DNA from: Gammaproteobacteria bacterium
Lineage (GTDB): Bacteria; Pseudomonadota; Gammaproteobacteria; Thiohalomonadales; Thiohalomonadaceae
Direction of reading: 5' to 3'
NCBI GenBank assembly: GCA_015231435.1
Contig: JADGBN010000009.1
Location: forward strand, 1 to 47,286
DNA length: 47,286 nt
The translations under genes and the position numbers were made by a program. The notes below the pieces were generated by a model. The model was not told the origin of the DNA and ran no database searches. It saw only the letters and a list, made by a program, of their open reading frames with translations. This document shows, in pieces, positions 17,952-28,072 of the stretch (positions within the stretch are counted from its first letter, which is position 1; each line of letters starts with the position of its first letter).

Positions 17952-19142
17952 TTATTTGTCATAGGGGGGCTCAGCGGAGATTTTGTGCAGCGTTAGATCG
18001 GCGCCGTTGTACTCTTCCTCTTGTGTCAGGCGCAGTCCGATAAACTTTTTCAGCAGTCCATAGATGATGAATCCGCCTGTCAGGGCGACGGTAATACCCA
18101 TTAGTGTGCCGCTGAGTTGTGCCCAAAAGGAGACACCGCCAAGACCGCCAAAGATCTGCAGGCCAAATATTCCTGCGGCAATGCCACCCCAGGCTCCACA
18201 AAGGCCGTGCAGCGGCCAGACACCCAGAACATCATCAATTTTCCAGCGATTTTGTGTCATGGTGAAGGTGAAGACAAAGAGGGCGCCTGCAATTGCGCCG
18301 GTCAAAAGTGCGCCAATTGGGTGCATTAAGTCAGATCCTGCGCAGACGGCGACGAGGCCGGCGAGAGGGCCGTTGTGGACGAAGCCGGGGTCATTTTTGC
18401 CGGCAATGAGTGCGGTTAAGGTACCTCCTGCCATTGCCATTAAGGAGTTGACGGCAACCAGTCCGCTAATCCCTGCGATGGTTTGGGCTGACATGACATT
18501 AAAGCCAAACCAGCCGACGGTTAGAATCCATGCACCCAGCGCAAGAAAGGGGATGCTTGAGGGGGGGTGGGCAAAAACCTCGCCATTTTTGCCATAGCGG
18601 CCATAACGATGTCCCAGTAGTATCACCGCAGTAAGGGCAATCCAGCCTCCCATGGCATGAACCACCACTGAACCGGCAAAGTCGTGAAAGGGGGCGCCAA
18701 AGAGCCCCTCTAAATGGCTTTGAATTTGATAGTTACCATTCCAGACGATCCCTTCAAAGAAGGGGTAGAGCAGGGCGACAATGGCAAAGGTTGCGGCAAG
18801 CTGCGGGTTAAAGCGGGCACGTTCGGCAATACCACCCGAGACAATTGCCGGAATTGCTGCGGCAAAGGTGAGAAGAAAGAAAAACTTAACCAGCGTATAG
18901 CCACTCTCAACGCTAAGTGTCTGGGCGCTGGTAAAAAAACTGACGCCGTAGGCGATACTGTAGCCAATAAAAAAGTAGGCGATTGTCGAGACTGCAAAAT
19001 CACTGATAATTTTAACCAGGGCGTTCACCTGGTTCTTTTTGCGAACCGTGCCCACCTCCAGAAAAGCAAAGCCTGCGTGCATTGCCAGTACCATAATCGC
19101 ACCGAGCAGAACAAAAAGGGTGTCGTTGGCGGGTTGTGCCAT
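17952..19142 (-). CDS. amt: Ammonium transporter
   Basis: This 396-residue protein has about eleven membrane helices and typical Amt/MEP/Rh sequences: the N-terminal GAIMVLAMHAGFAFLEVGTVR, DFAGSVVVHAMGGWIAL near residue 155 with a pore histidine, and HGLCGAWGGIAAGIFG near 310 with a second. It carries ammonium into the cell. A sigma-54 promoter with an upstream NtrC-type site precedes it, so expression under nitrogen limitation is likely. No glnK-type PII gene is adjacent, unlike in many proteobacteria. The start ATG at 19142 lies about 35 bases after the promoter GC element. Confidence 0.94.
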   Translation of the reverse strand: MAQPANDTLFVLLGAIMVLAMHAGFAFLEVGTVRKKNQVNALVKIISDFAVSTIAYFFIGYSIAYGVSFFTSAQTLSVESGYTLVKFFFLLTFAAAIPAIVSGGIAERARFNPQLAATFAIVALLYPFFEGIVWNGNYQIQSHLEGLFGAPFHDFAGSVVVHAMGGWIALTAVILLGHRYGRYGKNGEVFAHPPSSIPFLALGAWILTVGWFGFNVMSAQTIAGISGLVAVNSLMAMAGGTLTALIAGKNDPGFVHNGPLAGLVAVCAGSDLMHPIGALLTGAIAGALFVFTFTMTQNRWKIDDVLGVWPLHGLCGAWGGIAAGIFGLQIFGGLGGVSFWAQLSGTLMGITVALTGGFIIYGLLKKFIGLRLTQEEEYNGADLTLHKISAEPPYDK

Positions 19143-19176
19143 GCTTCGCGTCTCCAGAGTTAAATAACGCGATTAC

Positions 19177-19192
19177 TGCAAATGTTGTACCA
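19177..19192 (-). promoter_or_regulatory. Sigma-54 promoter of amt
   Basis: On the minus strand TGGTAC at 19192-19187, five bases, then TTGCA at 19181-19177 give the GG (-24) and GC (-12) pairs separated by exactly ten bases. This matches the sigma-54 consensus except for T in place of C in TGGCAC. It is placed correctly for amt. Confidence 0.75.
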
Positions 19193-19236
19193 TGTTTCTC
19201 TGGTGCGAATCCTTTTAGGGTTCTACTGCGATGGCT

Positions 19237-19251
19237 GCACAAGTTTAGTGC
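19237..19251. promoter_or_regulatory. Candidate NtrC-binding site upstream of amt
   Basis: GCAC-N7-GTGC forms a dyad matching the core of the NtrC (NRI) site, about 45 bases upstream of the -24 element. A half site (GGTGC) occurs further up near 19288. The combination with the sigma-54 promoter supports the call. Confidence 0.55.
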
Positions 19252-19310
19252 GGGGCTGTTTTATTGACACTCTCTTTGCCCTGAAATGGTGCGTGATACT
19301 CTTTTCTATC

Positions 19311-20090
19311 CTATCTGCTGTTTTCTCTCTCGCTGTTAAGTCTGGCGATAAGTGGCGTTAGGCTGGCGAGCGCTTCGTTGAAGTTAAAGTTATCGCTCTC
19401 CTCTTTTACTTTTTTCATGAGTTGAGCATAGGGGGTATGGCACAGCTGCTGGTCAAGCGTATCTACGAGGCTGAGCAGTTCAAGATCGGCGCTGGCAAGC
19501 AGCGGTTGCAGTTGCAGGATTAGTTTATGAATGGCTGCTTTATCGATGCTGTTGTGTGGCTCTTCTGCTGGATTGACTTGGTTGAGTTTGGTATCAAGCT
19601 CGGTAATCAGGCTGAGCAATGCTTGCTGCAGCGGGAGGATGGCGCGTGCTATCTCACTCTGCTCGGCATGCTCTTCATACCCTTTCTCTACGACTGCCGC
19701 GAGGGTTGCGACCTCTTCAGCGCCTAGCGTGGCGGCGACGCCCTTTAGGGTGTGGGCGGCGCGCTGGGAGGTGTCGCGATCGCCGGTGAAGCGGTTGGTA
19801 TTGTGGCGATAGTCATTGGCAAAGCGGATGAGCATGTCGCGATAGAGTCGCTGATTTCCCCGCAGACGTCGTAACCCTTGCTCACTGTTAATCTGGCTTA
19901 AGGGGGGAAGGGTCTGCTCATTTTGAATGGTTGTCGCTTGGCAAAGAGGGTGCGGTGGCGCCCCGCGTACTTCTGGCGTCAGATCGGGGTTGTCACCAGC
20001 GCTTGCTATCTGTCGGGTAAAGGCTGCGATAGCCGCATCATCCGCAAGCCCCAGTCGCTCTGTAAGTTGCTGTTTAAGCAGTTTATGCAT
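19311..20090 (-). CDS. Stand-alone Hpt (histidine phosphotransfer) domain protein
   Basis: The 259-residue protein contains AAHTLKGVAATLGAEEVATLA near residues 108 to 128, the Hpt signature with the phospho-accepting histidine in HTLKG. The N-terminal 80 residues (LLKQQLTERLGL...) and the C-terminal 90 (three or more amphipathic helices) are not assigned. Hpt proteins relay phosphate between hybrid kinases and response regulators; no kinase or receiver gene is adjacent, so the partners are elsewhere. The gene is 32 bases downstream of glcD on the same strand. Confidence 0.8.
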   Translation of the reverse strand: MHKLLKQQLTERLGLADDAAIAAFTRQIASAGDNPDLTPEVRGAPPHPLCQATTIQNEQTLPPLSQINSEQGLRRLRGNQRLYRDMLIRFANDYRHNTNRFTGDRDTSQRAAHTLKGVAATLGAEEVATLAAVVEKGYEEHAEQSEIARAILPLQQALLSLITELDTKLNQVNPAEEPHNSIDKAAIHKLILQLQPLLASADLELLSLVDTLDQQLCHTPYAQLMKKVKEESDNFNFNEALASLTPLIARLNSERENSR

Positions 20091-20122
20091 GTTTTTTTGT
20101 GTGGTGATGCGGGAGGTTCTGT

Positions 20123-22133
<2,011 letters not shown>

Positions 22134-22147
22134 TTAGGGGTTAGTGG

Positions 22148-22339
22148 CAATGCCATTAAGTTAAGCCTGATATGTCCACTACCCGCTTGCCGGGACGCCG
22201 TAAACCCATCCCTGGGGGTTTGACGGCGGCGTCTGCCGTGCATGGATGCACAAATGCCGCGATGGCAGGACGCCATAGAGCGTCCCTGCCGCCGACACCC
22301 AGCAATCGGGCAGTGGACACCCTTAACTTAATGGCATTG
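22148..22339. mobile_element. Family 2 MITE, copy 1, with 10-bp target duplication
   Basis: The 192-bp element has perfect 17-bp terminal inverted repeats AATGCCATTAAGTTAAG, extending imperfectly to about 45 bp. It is flanked by the exact 10-bp direct repeat GGGTTAGTGG at 22138-22147 and 22340-22349. The right duplication contains the stop codon of yraN. It encodes no transposase. The ends and the 10-bp duplication resemble IS4-family elements as I remember them. The centre differs from the other copies at 36774 and 44449. Confidence 0.93.
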
Positions 22340-22342
22340 GGG

Positions 22343-22708
22343 TTAGTGGCTATCAAAGGCGTTACGAATCCAGTCTATTCCTGTCTGACCATTCATGGCG
22401 ATCACATCGAAGCGACAGCGGGGGGGTTGGCGATAACGCTGCAGATAGCGGTTTGCGGTTGCGATAAGACGTTGCTGTTTGGACACGGTGACAAACGCTG
22501 CTGCATCGCCGAACTCGCTGCGACTGCGGTACTTTACTTCAACAAAGACCAGTGTGCCGGCATCCTCCATAATCAGATCGATCTCCCCCTGCCGGCCATG
22601 ATAGTTGCGTTCCAGCAGCTTCAGACCCTGTTGGCAAAGATAGTCACAGGCGGCTGACTCTGCAGTGCGACCGGCAACCAGATGCGCGGCGGTGGTGTTA
22701 GTGGTCAC
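22343..22708 (-). CDS. yraN: YraN-family (UPF0102) nuclease-fold protein
   Basis: The 121-residue protein matches YraN: GRTAESAACDYLCQQGLKLLERNYHGRQGEIDLIMED holds the conserved E and D, and TLVFVEVKYRSRSEFGDAA the ExK that completes a restriction-endonuclease-like metal site. Function in the cell is not established, though a Holliday-junction-resolvase-like fold is known for the family. It starts 5 bases after the lpoA stop, so the two are co-transcribed. Its last codons and stop were duplicated when the family 2 element inserted. Confidence 0.93.
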   Translation of the reverse strand: MTTNTTAAHLVAGRTAESAACDYLCQQGLKLLERNYHGRQGEIDLIMEDAGTLVFVEVKYRSRSEFGDAAAFVTVSKQQRLIATANRYLQRYRQPPRCRFDVIAMNGQTGIDWIRNAFDSH

Positions 22709-22713
22709 GTTTG

Positions 22714-24693
22714 CTATTCGCTATCGCTCTCTGCGGGCAGATTTTCGGGTACTAAATCGCTATGGACAACCGGTCGTGGTACCCCTTCGCTAAAACGTGC
22801 CCAACTCAGTTCACGTTCAATTTGGCGTGACAGGTTAAGGCGCAGCCGCCCGGTCACACCATCATGATTTTCATGAGGATTGTTCTCTAACAGGGGGAGT
22901 TTCGGCAAGATCTGGTAGGCATCTATACCCATGGCGACAAGGCGTTGCAGCGTACCGCTGTGGCGATCTTGCAGTTGTGGGGGATAGGGGCTACGGCTCA
23001 GTTCGGGGTGCAGTATCCATGGCATATCACCAAAAAAGACACCATTAATATCCTGATCTTGGTCGCTGTTTATCTGTCCGTTAAATAGATGCGAGGTGGC
23101 AATGATCGGCAGGCCACCGGCATGGTGAAATTGGAGTTGCGGGCGGATAAGACGGGCTTCACGGGGGTAAGCGGCAAGAAAGAGAAACTCCCCATCCTGA
23201 CGCCGGCGCGGGGTAAACTCAAAGCGTTCACCAAGGAGTGATTTGAGCTGCCGGGCGCGCTCGTTACTCTCGTCGATATTGAGCAGGGAGGTGATCTCGT
23301 CGGTGAAGTCATTTTTGTTGGTGTCATAGTAGTGATCCTCAACAACCACGCCCCCTAATTTTATCCAGTCTTGACGAAACTGTTCGCCAATCCGGCGTCC
23401 TAAAGGGTTGTTGGGCAGCAGCATTAAGGCACGGGTAAACCCCTCCAGCGCAGCACGTCTGGCGCTGTCGCGTGCCTCATCCTCGGGGGCCAGCGAGAAG
23501 GCGTAAACGCCCTGGGGAAGGGGTTTGTCGTTACGGTTAAGGGTGAGTACCGCCTGCGGTTTTTTCGCCTCTTTTTCAATAAGCGCAATCACATGGTCAA
23601 CCACTTCTTTATTCAGGGGGCCGATAATTGTGTCTGCACCATAATTGAGAGCGCTTTTTAGTGCCGCTTCACCACCGCTAACACTACCCTGGGTGTCATA
23701 AAATTGCAGCTGACGGCTCGCCTGCTGCGTATCATTATAGTAGGCGGCAAGAATACCCTCCTGCACGGCCTGTCCCACCTGGGCAAGGTTACCACTTAAG
23801 GGAAGCAGTACTGCAATTTGAGCGGCAGTGAGGGGTGACTGCTGCCGTCGCTTGAGGATTTTTTCAATTAAGAGATCATTCAGCGGATGGTCGTTGTTAC
23901 GCTGTTTCCACTGATTCAGCGCACGTTTCAGCCCGCCCGAATCGCTGGCATACTGCTGGCTCAGTTTAGCCACCTCTATCCACTGATTCAGCTGGTTATC
24001 AATCAGCTTGTCAGGCAGGTTTTGTGCAGGACGTTGCGGATAGCTGTTAAGCAGATTGGGTGGTAGCTGATTAAGCAGATACCAAATCGATTCATGATTG
24101 TCATTGGCTAGCGGGCTGTTCACTTTAAGAGACAAGCCGCGCTCAATATAGGCACGAAGCGCAGGTATTGGCTGCTTCAGGGCGTGGTAGGCGTTTGCCT
24201 TGGTAAGGTGATAACGTGGCAGCAGGGGGCTGTTGCTGTTAAGGGGCGTCGGCAGTGGGCGATTGAGCACGGTGATGCTCTCCTGTGGATTGCGTTCAAG
24301 TTCGCGCTCCGCCTGCATAATCAGATAGAGCAGCCGCATTTCAGGTGCGGTGGCAGGCGTTGGTTGAACTTTATCCAGCAGGGTATAGGCTGAAATGGGC
24401 GATCCACTCTGTAACAGGGCATCGGCCAGCCGCAGACGCAGGGCGATGCTCTCATCGGGGGTGACGCTGGGAACCGCAGCGACCAGCGCTTTAATCGCCT
24501 CCGGCCAGTTGCCACTATCGTAGAGGGCGATGGCCTGGTTGAAGGGCGTCTGGGGTTTTACCTCAGGCGTCGTGCTGGTGCTGCTGGTCAGGGGCGGACG
24601 GATCGGCTCCTGTTGCCCGCTCTCCGGTTTACGGGCGCTGCTACAGGCGGTGAGTTGGAGTGTGACTAGCAAAAGGGCAATTAGGTTTCTCAT
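22714..24693 (-). CDS. lpoA: Penicillin-binding protein activator LpoA
   Basis: The 659-residue protein is an outer-membrane lipoprotein: the signal ends in the lipobox LTAC with Cys17. An N-terminal TPR-like helical region (about 40 to 270) is followed by a periplasmic-binding-protein-like domain that begins AAQIAVLLPLSGNLAQVGQAVQEG near residue 290. LpoA stimulates the transpeptidase PBP1a (MrcA) during peptidoglycan synthesis. The position between rsmI and yraN is the conserved one. Its start is 29 bases from that of the divergent rsmI, so the promoters must overlap. Confidence 0.94.
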   Translation of the reverse strand: MRNLIALLLVTLQLTACSSARKPESGQQEPIRPPLTSSTSTTPEVKPQTPFNQAIALYDSGNWPEAIKALVAAVPSVTPDESIALRLRLADALLQSGSPISAYTLLDKVQPTPATAPEMRLLYLIMQAERELERNPQESITVLNRPLPTPLNSNSPLLPRYHLTKANAYHALKQPIPALRAYIERGLSLKVNSPLANDNHESIWYLLNQLPPNLLNSYPQRPAQNLPDKLIDNQLNQWIEVAKLSQQYASDSGGLKRALNQWKQRNNDHPLNDLLIEKILKRRQQSPLTAAQIAVLLPLSGNLAQVGQAVQEGILAAYYNDTQQASRQLQFYDTQGSVSGGEAALKSALNYGADTIIGPLNKEVVDHVIALIEKEAKKPQAVLTLNRNDKPLPQGVYAFSLAPEDEARDSARRAALEGFTRALMLLPNNPLGRRIGEQFRQDWIKLGGVVVEDHYYDTNKNDFTDEITSLLNIDESNERARQLKSLLGERFEFTPRRRQDGEFLFLAAYPREARLIRPQLQFHHAGGLPIIATSHLFNGQINSDQDQDINGVFFGDMPWILHPELSRSPYPPQLQDRHSGTLQRLVAMGIDAYQILPKLPLLENNPHENHDGVTGRLRLNLSRQIERELSWARFSEGVPRPVVHSDLVPENLPAESDSE

Positions 24694-24722
24694 AATGGCT
24701 AAGTTTACGTTATAGTTCCCCT

Positions 24723-25616
24723 ATGAATCCATCACCACGCAGCGATAACCTCGCATCTTCATTGGGCACGCTTTACATTGTCGCGACGCCAATCGGCCAT
24801 TTGGCAGATATCAGTGAACGCGCTCTGCAAACATTGCGGCAGGTGACGGTGATTGCGGCAGAGGATACGCGCCACAGTCAACGTCTTCTCAGCCATTACG
24901 GTATTAGCCAGCGCCTCTGGTCACTGCATGATCATAATGAAAGCGAGCGTTTGCAGCAGGTGTTGGCGCTACTGTCGCAGGGGAGCGATGTTGCACTCAT
25001 TAGTGATGCAGGAACGCCATTAATAAGTGATCCGGGCTACCGCCTAGTGCGTGCTACCCTAGAGGCCGGCTATCGGGTGAGTCCGATTCCCGGCGCGGCA
25101 GCTGTGACCGCCGCGCTTTCGGTGGCTGGACAACCGACAGATCGCTTTCTTTTTGAAGGGTTTTTGCCGGCCAAGCGTGAGGCGCGACGCAAGCGTTTAG
25201 CCGCAGTGGTTGAAGAGAGTGCGACACTCGTCTTTTATGAGTCCCCTCACCGTATTCTGGAGTCGTTGCAGGATATGGCGGAGTTGCTGGGGGGCGCACG
25301 CTCTATCACCCTTTGTCGTGAGCTGACGAAACAGTATGAGACGATTCTGCTCTCGACACTCGCTGAGTTGCCGCTGATACTGCATAACGATGCTAATCAG
25401 TGTCGCGGTGAGTTTGTTCTGCTGGTCCACGGGGCACTGCCTGTTGCAGCAGGGGCGACAGTGAGTGATGAAGCGTTGCGTATCGCAAAAATTCTTGCGA
25501 CTGAACTTGCGCCGCGTCAGGCAGCCGGTTTAACGGCGCAGATCACCGGCGAGAAGCGCAATGCGATCTACGCGGCGCTTCTGGAGAGAGAAGATGTGCC
25601 GATCACCGCATCCTGA
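24723..25616 (+). CDS. rsmI: 16S rRNA (cytidine1402-2'-O)-methyltransferase
   Basis: The 297-residue protein has the tetrapyrrole-methylase-type fold of RsmI: GTLYIVATPIGHLADISERAL near residue 16, AAEDTRHSQRLL near 48, ALISDAGTPLISDPGYRLV near 92 and PGAAAVTAALSVAG near 122. It transfers the 2'-O-methyl group to C1402 in the ribosomal P site using S-adenosylmethionine. It diverges from lpoA, as in E. coli, and is followed 26 bases later by flgA. Confidence 0.96.
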   Translation: MNPSPRSDNLASSLGTLYIVATPIGHLADISERALQTLRQVTVIAAEDTRHSQRLLSHYGISQRLWSLHDHNESERLQQVLALLSQGSDVALISDAGTPLISDPGYRLVRATLEAGYRVSPIPGAAAVTAALSVAGQPTDRFLFEGFLPAKREARRKRLAAVVEESATLVFYESPHRILESLQDMAELLGGARSITLCRELTKQYETILLSTLAELPLILHNDANQCRGEFVLLVHGALPVAAGATVSDEALRIAKILATELAPRQAAGLTAQITGEKRNAIYAALLEREDVPITAS

Positions 25617-25642
25617 GGCGGCTATGGTTATAATGGAAGCAT

Positions 25643-26371
25643 ATGAGTAGACCCCTGCTATTAACTTATCACCATTTTCAGCCGCTTCTGTTGTGGCTGT
25701 TTCTGACGTTCGCTCCCTGGGTTCAGGGTGATCCCCTTTATGAACCATTAGAGTCCATTAGTGACGCGGCCTACGCCTTTCTGCTGCAGCAGTTTGCGGA
25801 TAGTGGTAGCCGTACCCAAATCGAGATGGGGCAACTGGACACGCGGTTAAAGCTACAGCGTTGTGAAAACGCCCTTGAGGCCTTTCTTCCCGATGGTTTC
25901 TCTATACAGAGTTCGACGGCCACGGTGGGGGTGCGTTGCGTTGGCGTTAAACCGTGGACTATTTTTGTCCGGGCGACGGTTAAGCGTTTGGAGACGGTGG
26001 TGGTAGCGCTGCGCCCTTTGACTCGGGGTGACGTGATTGCCCGAAGCGATATTTCACTGGCAGAGCGTGATATTACCCTGCTGCATGGCGGTTACTTTAT
26101 GACACCTGATGAGGTTATTGGTCAGGAGGTGACGCGCACGATTATTGCCGACATGGTTGTTTCGCAGGCGATGGTGAAACTGCCGCTACTGATAAAAAAG
26201 GGTGACGAGGTGATAATAGTCGCCAGAACGAGTGGGTTAAGTGTTAAAATGAGGGGCAAATCCTTGATGGATGGCGAAAAAGGTGCCACTATTAGGGTAA
26301 TGAATCTAAGTTCTAAGCGTGAGGTATCGGCGGTGGTGGTTGATCGGGGTGAGGTTGAGGTAAGAATGTGA
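25643..26371 (+). CDS. flgA: Flagellar P-ring assembly chaperone FlgA
   Basis: The 242-residue protein starts with a signal peptide (hydrophobic segment LLLWLFLTFAPWVQG, cleavage near residue 30). The C-terminal SAF domain includes LRPLTRGDVIARSDISLAERDI near residue 127, IGQEVTRTIIADMVVSQAMV and KGDEVIIVARTSGLSVKMRGKSL. FlgA helps the P-ring protein FlgI assemble in the periplasm. It heads the flgA-flgM-flgN block, the usual gammaproteobacterial order. A separate promoter then drives flgM. Confidence 0.95.
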   Translation: MSRPLLLTYHHFQPLLLWLFLTFAPWVQGDPLYEPLESISDAAYAFLLQQFADSGSRTQIEMGQLDTRLKLQRCENALEAFLPDGFSIQSSTATVGVRCVGVKPWTIFVRATVKRLETVVVALRPLTRGDVIARSDISLAERDITLLHGGYFMTPDEVIGQEVTRTIIADMVVSQAMVKLPLLIKKGDEVIIVARTSGLSVKMRGKSLMDGEKGATIRVMNLSSKREVSAVVVDRGEVEVRM

Positions 26372-26425
26372 AGCAACACGACTGTTATACCTCGTTACCA
26401 CGATGGGTGCGTCAGAAATTAGTTC

Positions 26426-26452
26426 TAAAGTTTCCCCTTTGTCGGACGCTAG
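26426..26452 (+). promoter_or_regulatory. Sigma-28 (FliA) type promoter of flgM
   Basis: TAAAGTTT at 26426-26433 is identical to the sigma-28 -35 consensus. After 11 bases comes GACGCTAG, compared with the usual GCCGATAA. The same arrangement (TAAAGTTTC, 11-base spacer, GACGC) occurs before the DUF4402 gene (31282) and the SPOR gene (46170). flgM is a known class 3 flagellar gene, which supports the reading. Confidence 0.75.
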
Positions 26453-26480
26453 ATAGGTCAAGGAAAGGAGGTTAGTCAAA

Positions 26481-26798
26481 ATGGCTATTAACAACATCAC
26501 AGGATATACCGGAACGCAAGCCACACGTAATAGTGAGGGCTCGCAGGTTCAAGTTTCACGCAGTGAACCGACAGCTAGTCAGACAGAAACAGGAAAACCT
26601 TCGTCGGTTGAGACTGTTAGCCTCTCTAGCACATCGCAACAGCTGCGCAGTCTTGAGAATACCATTGCAAAACTTCCCGTTGTTGATACTTCACGGGTTG
26701 AGATGCTCAAGAAGGCGATTGATGAAGGTAGGTACGAGGTTAACCCGCAGCGTGTCGCTGACAAGATGATCTCGTTTGAACGGCAGCTGACAGGGTAG
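26481..26798 (+). CDS. flgM: Anti-sigma-28 factor FlgM
   Basis: The 105-residue protein has a disordered, Ser/Thr/Gln-rich N-terminal half and the conserved helical C-terminal half: ETVSLSSTSQQLRSLENTI, then SRVEMLKKAIDEGRYEVNPQRVADKMI. FlgM binds and blocks FliA until the hook is complete and FlgM is exported. AAAGGAGG lies just upstream of the ATG. The sigma-28 promoter before it makes the expected feedback loop. Confidence 0.95.
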   Translation: MAINNITGYTGTQATRNSEGSQVQVSRSEPTASQTETGKPSSVETVSLSSTSQQLRSLENTIAKLPVVDTSRVEMLKKAIDEGRYEVNPQRVADKMISFERQLTG

Positions 26799-26822
26799 GG
26801 CTAAATACAGGAGTGAAGACGT

Positions 26823-27347
26823 TTGGCTGACCATCTCCCTCCATCCCTTTCCTTGACGGATGGCAAGCTGCAACAGGAAGTTACGGCACTTATGCAAGAA
26901 GAGCAGGCGGCACTCGACCGCCTGTTTGCCGTTTTAAGTCGTGAAGAGTTGGCGATTGCCCGTAAGGATGTCGATGCCATGCATGGCACCTTAACCGAAA
27001 AGCTGGATCTTTTAGAACAATTACAACATCTTGATGAGCGTCGGGTAGCGATTATTGCCACCGCTGGCGAGCGTAACTCGCGGGATGGCTTTGTCAAACT
27101 GCTCGAGAGACTTACCAATCGAGGCGAACGCCCACCCTTTATCGAACAGTGGCAGCGGATATCGTCACTGCTCAACCGTTGCCATCAACAGCACCGCGTG
27201 AATATCCAACTCTTAGAGATTGGTCAGCGTCAGGTGCGTAATGTTCTGTCGGTGCTGATGGGGCCGCAGAGTCAGGGGGCCAAACTCTATACCCCGGGGG
27301 GCGCAACCTCTGAAAAACTCTCTACCAACACCTTCGCCAAGGCTTGA
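26823..27347 (+). CDS. flgN: Flagellar chaperone FlgN
   Basis: The 174-residue protein is helical, with LQQEVTALMQEEQAALDRLFAVLSREELAIARKD at the N-terminus and LLNRCHQQHRVNIQLLEIGQRQVRNVLSVLMG near residue 115, as in FlgN export chaperones for the hook-filament junction proteins FlgK and FlgL. The start is TTG at 26823, supported by AGGAG nine bases upstream. It follows flgM directly and overlaps the next gene by four bases. Confidence 0.9.
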   Translation: MADHLPPSLSLTDGKLQQEVTALMQEEQAALDRLFAVLSREELAIARKDVDAMHGTLTEKLDLLEQLQHLDERRVAIIATAGERNSRDGFVKLLERLTNRGERPPFIEQWQRISSLLNRCHQQHRVNIQLLEIGQRQVRNVLSVLMGPQSQGAKLYTPGGATSEKLSTNTFAKA

Positions 27348-28072
27348 CTACGCTTCATCATCAGCCAACGCTATCGGTTAAGTCGTCAGAGCGTTGCGAA
27401 ACAATTCAGGCCGTTGGCTATATTGCGCTGCTGCTTCAGCAATTGGCGGCACATCGCACGCTGCTGACGCTGAACACCGAAAATCAAAGTTACATCACCA
27501 CGCTGCTGCGGCTAGAGTCAAAACGACTGCTTTGCGATCTTCCTTATCATTACTCACATCCAAGGCAGTGGCATATCGGTGATACGCTGACGCTGCAGGC
27601 GGTAACCAAAACACATCAAATTCAGTTTACCACTACGCTGGCCGCCCATGGTTGTGAGGAGGGGTTAGCTTTTCTCGCGCTGCATCTGCCACATGAACTA
27701 ATTTATCAAAGTGACAGAGCAGATCATCGAATAATGATTAATGCCATAGAGGTGACTCTAATTGTGCGCGTCAAGGGGCGTCACCCACTTTTTGCACGGC
27801 TACGGGATATCTCGGCAAGGGGCGTTCAGTTAACGATGGAGTTGGCACAGGATGACGCTTTAGCAGTTGGCGAGAGTGCCGTTGTTGCGTTAATGGTCAG
27901 TGAAGGGTGTGAAGGGAGTTTTCCCTTTCGTGTTGTGCGTCGTGATGTGGATAGTACCGGCGTGGTCACTGTGGCAGGTGTGGTTTTGTTGGAAGATCGG
28001 CGGGTAAAAAGAGCACAACAACAACTGGTCGCTTGCCTGCAACGCCGCATTCTTCGCGCACAACAGCGTTAG
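27344..28072 (+). CDS. YcgR-like flagellar brake protein with PilZ domain
   Basis: The 242-residue protein has a YcgR-type N-terminal domain (about 25 to 125) and a C-terminal PilZ domain. The c-di-GMP-binding motifs are present: RVKGR (RxxxR) near residue 143 and DISARG (D/NxSxxG) near 155. Proteins of this type bind c-di-GMP and slow the flagellar motor. The start is TTG at 27344 overlapping the flgN stop as TTGA, so it is translationally coupled to flgN. Its end overlaps the convergent gene at 28069 by four bases. Confidence 0.85.
   Translation: MTTLHHQPTLSVKSSERCETIQAVGYIALLLQQLAAHRTLLTLNTENQSYITTLLRLESKRLLCDLPYHYSHPRQWHIGDTLTLQAVTKTHQIQFTTTLAAHGCEEGLAFLALHLPHELIYQSDRADHRIMINAIEVTLIVRVKGRHPLFARLRDISARGVQLTMELAQDDALAVGESAVVALMVSEGCEGSFPFRVVRRDVDSTGVVTVAGVVLLEDRRVKRAQQQLVACLQRRILRAQQR

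Noticed and set aside
22156-22356. A 66-residue minus-strand frame in family 2 copy 1
   Set aside because: It is the repeat's own open frame, not a gene: no ribosome binding site, and the corresponding frame in copy 3 is interrupted. It is mentioned in the findings because copy 2 uses it inside the usher.
22172-22657. A 161-residue plus-strand frame across family 2 copy 1 and yraN
   Set aside because: It runs through the repeat and then antisense to yraN. It exists because the repeat arm is open in this frame.
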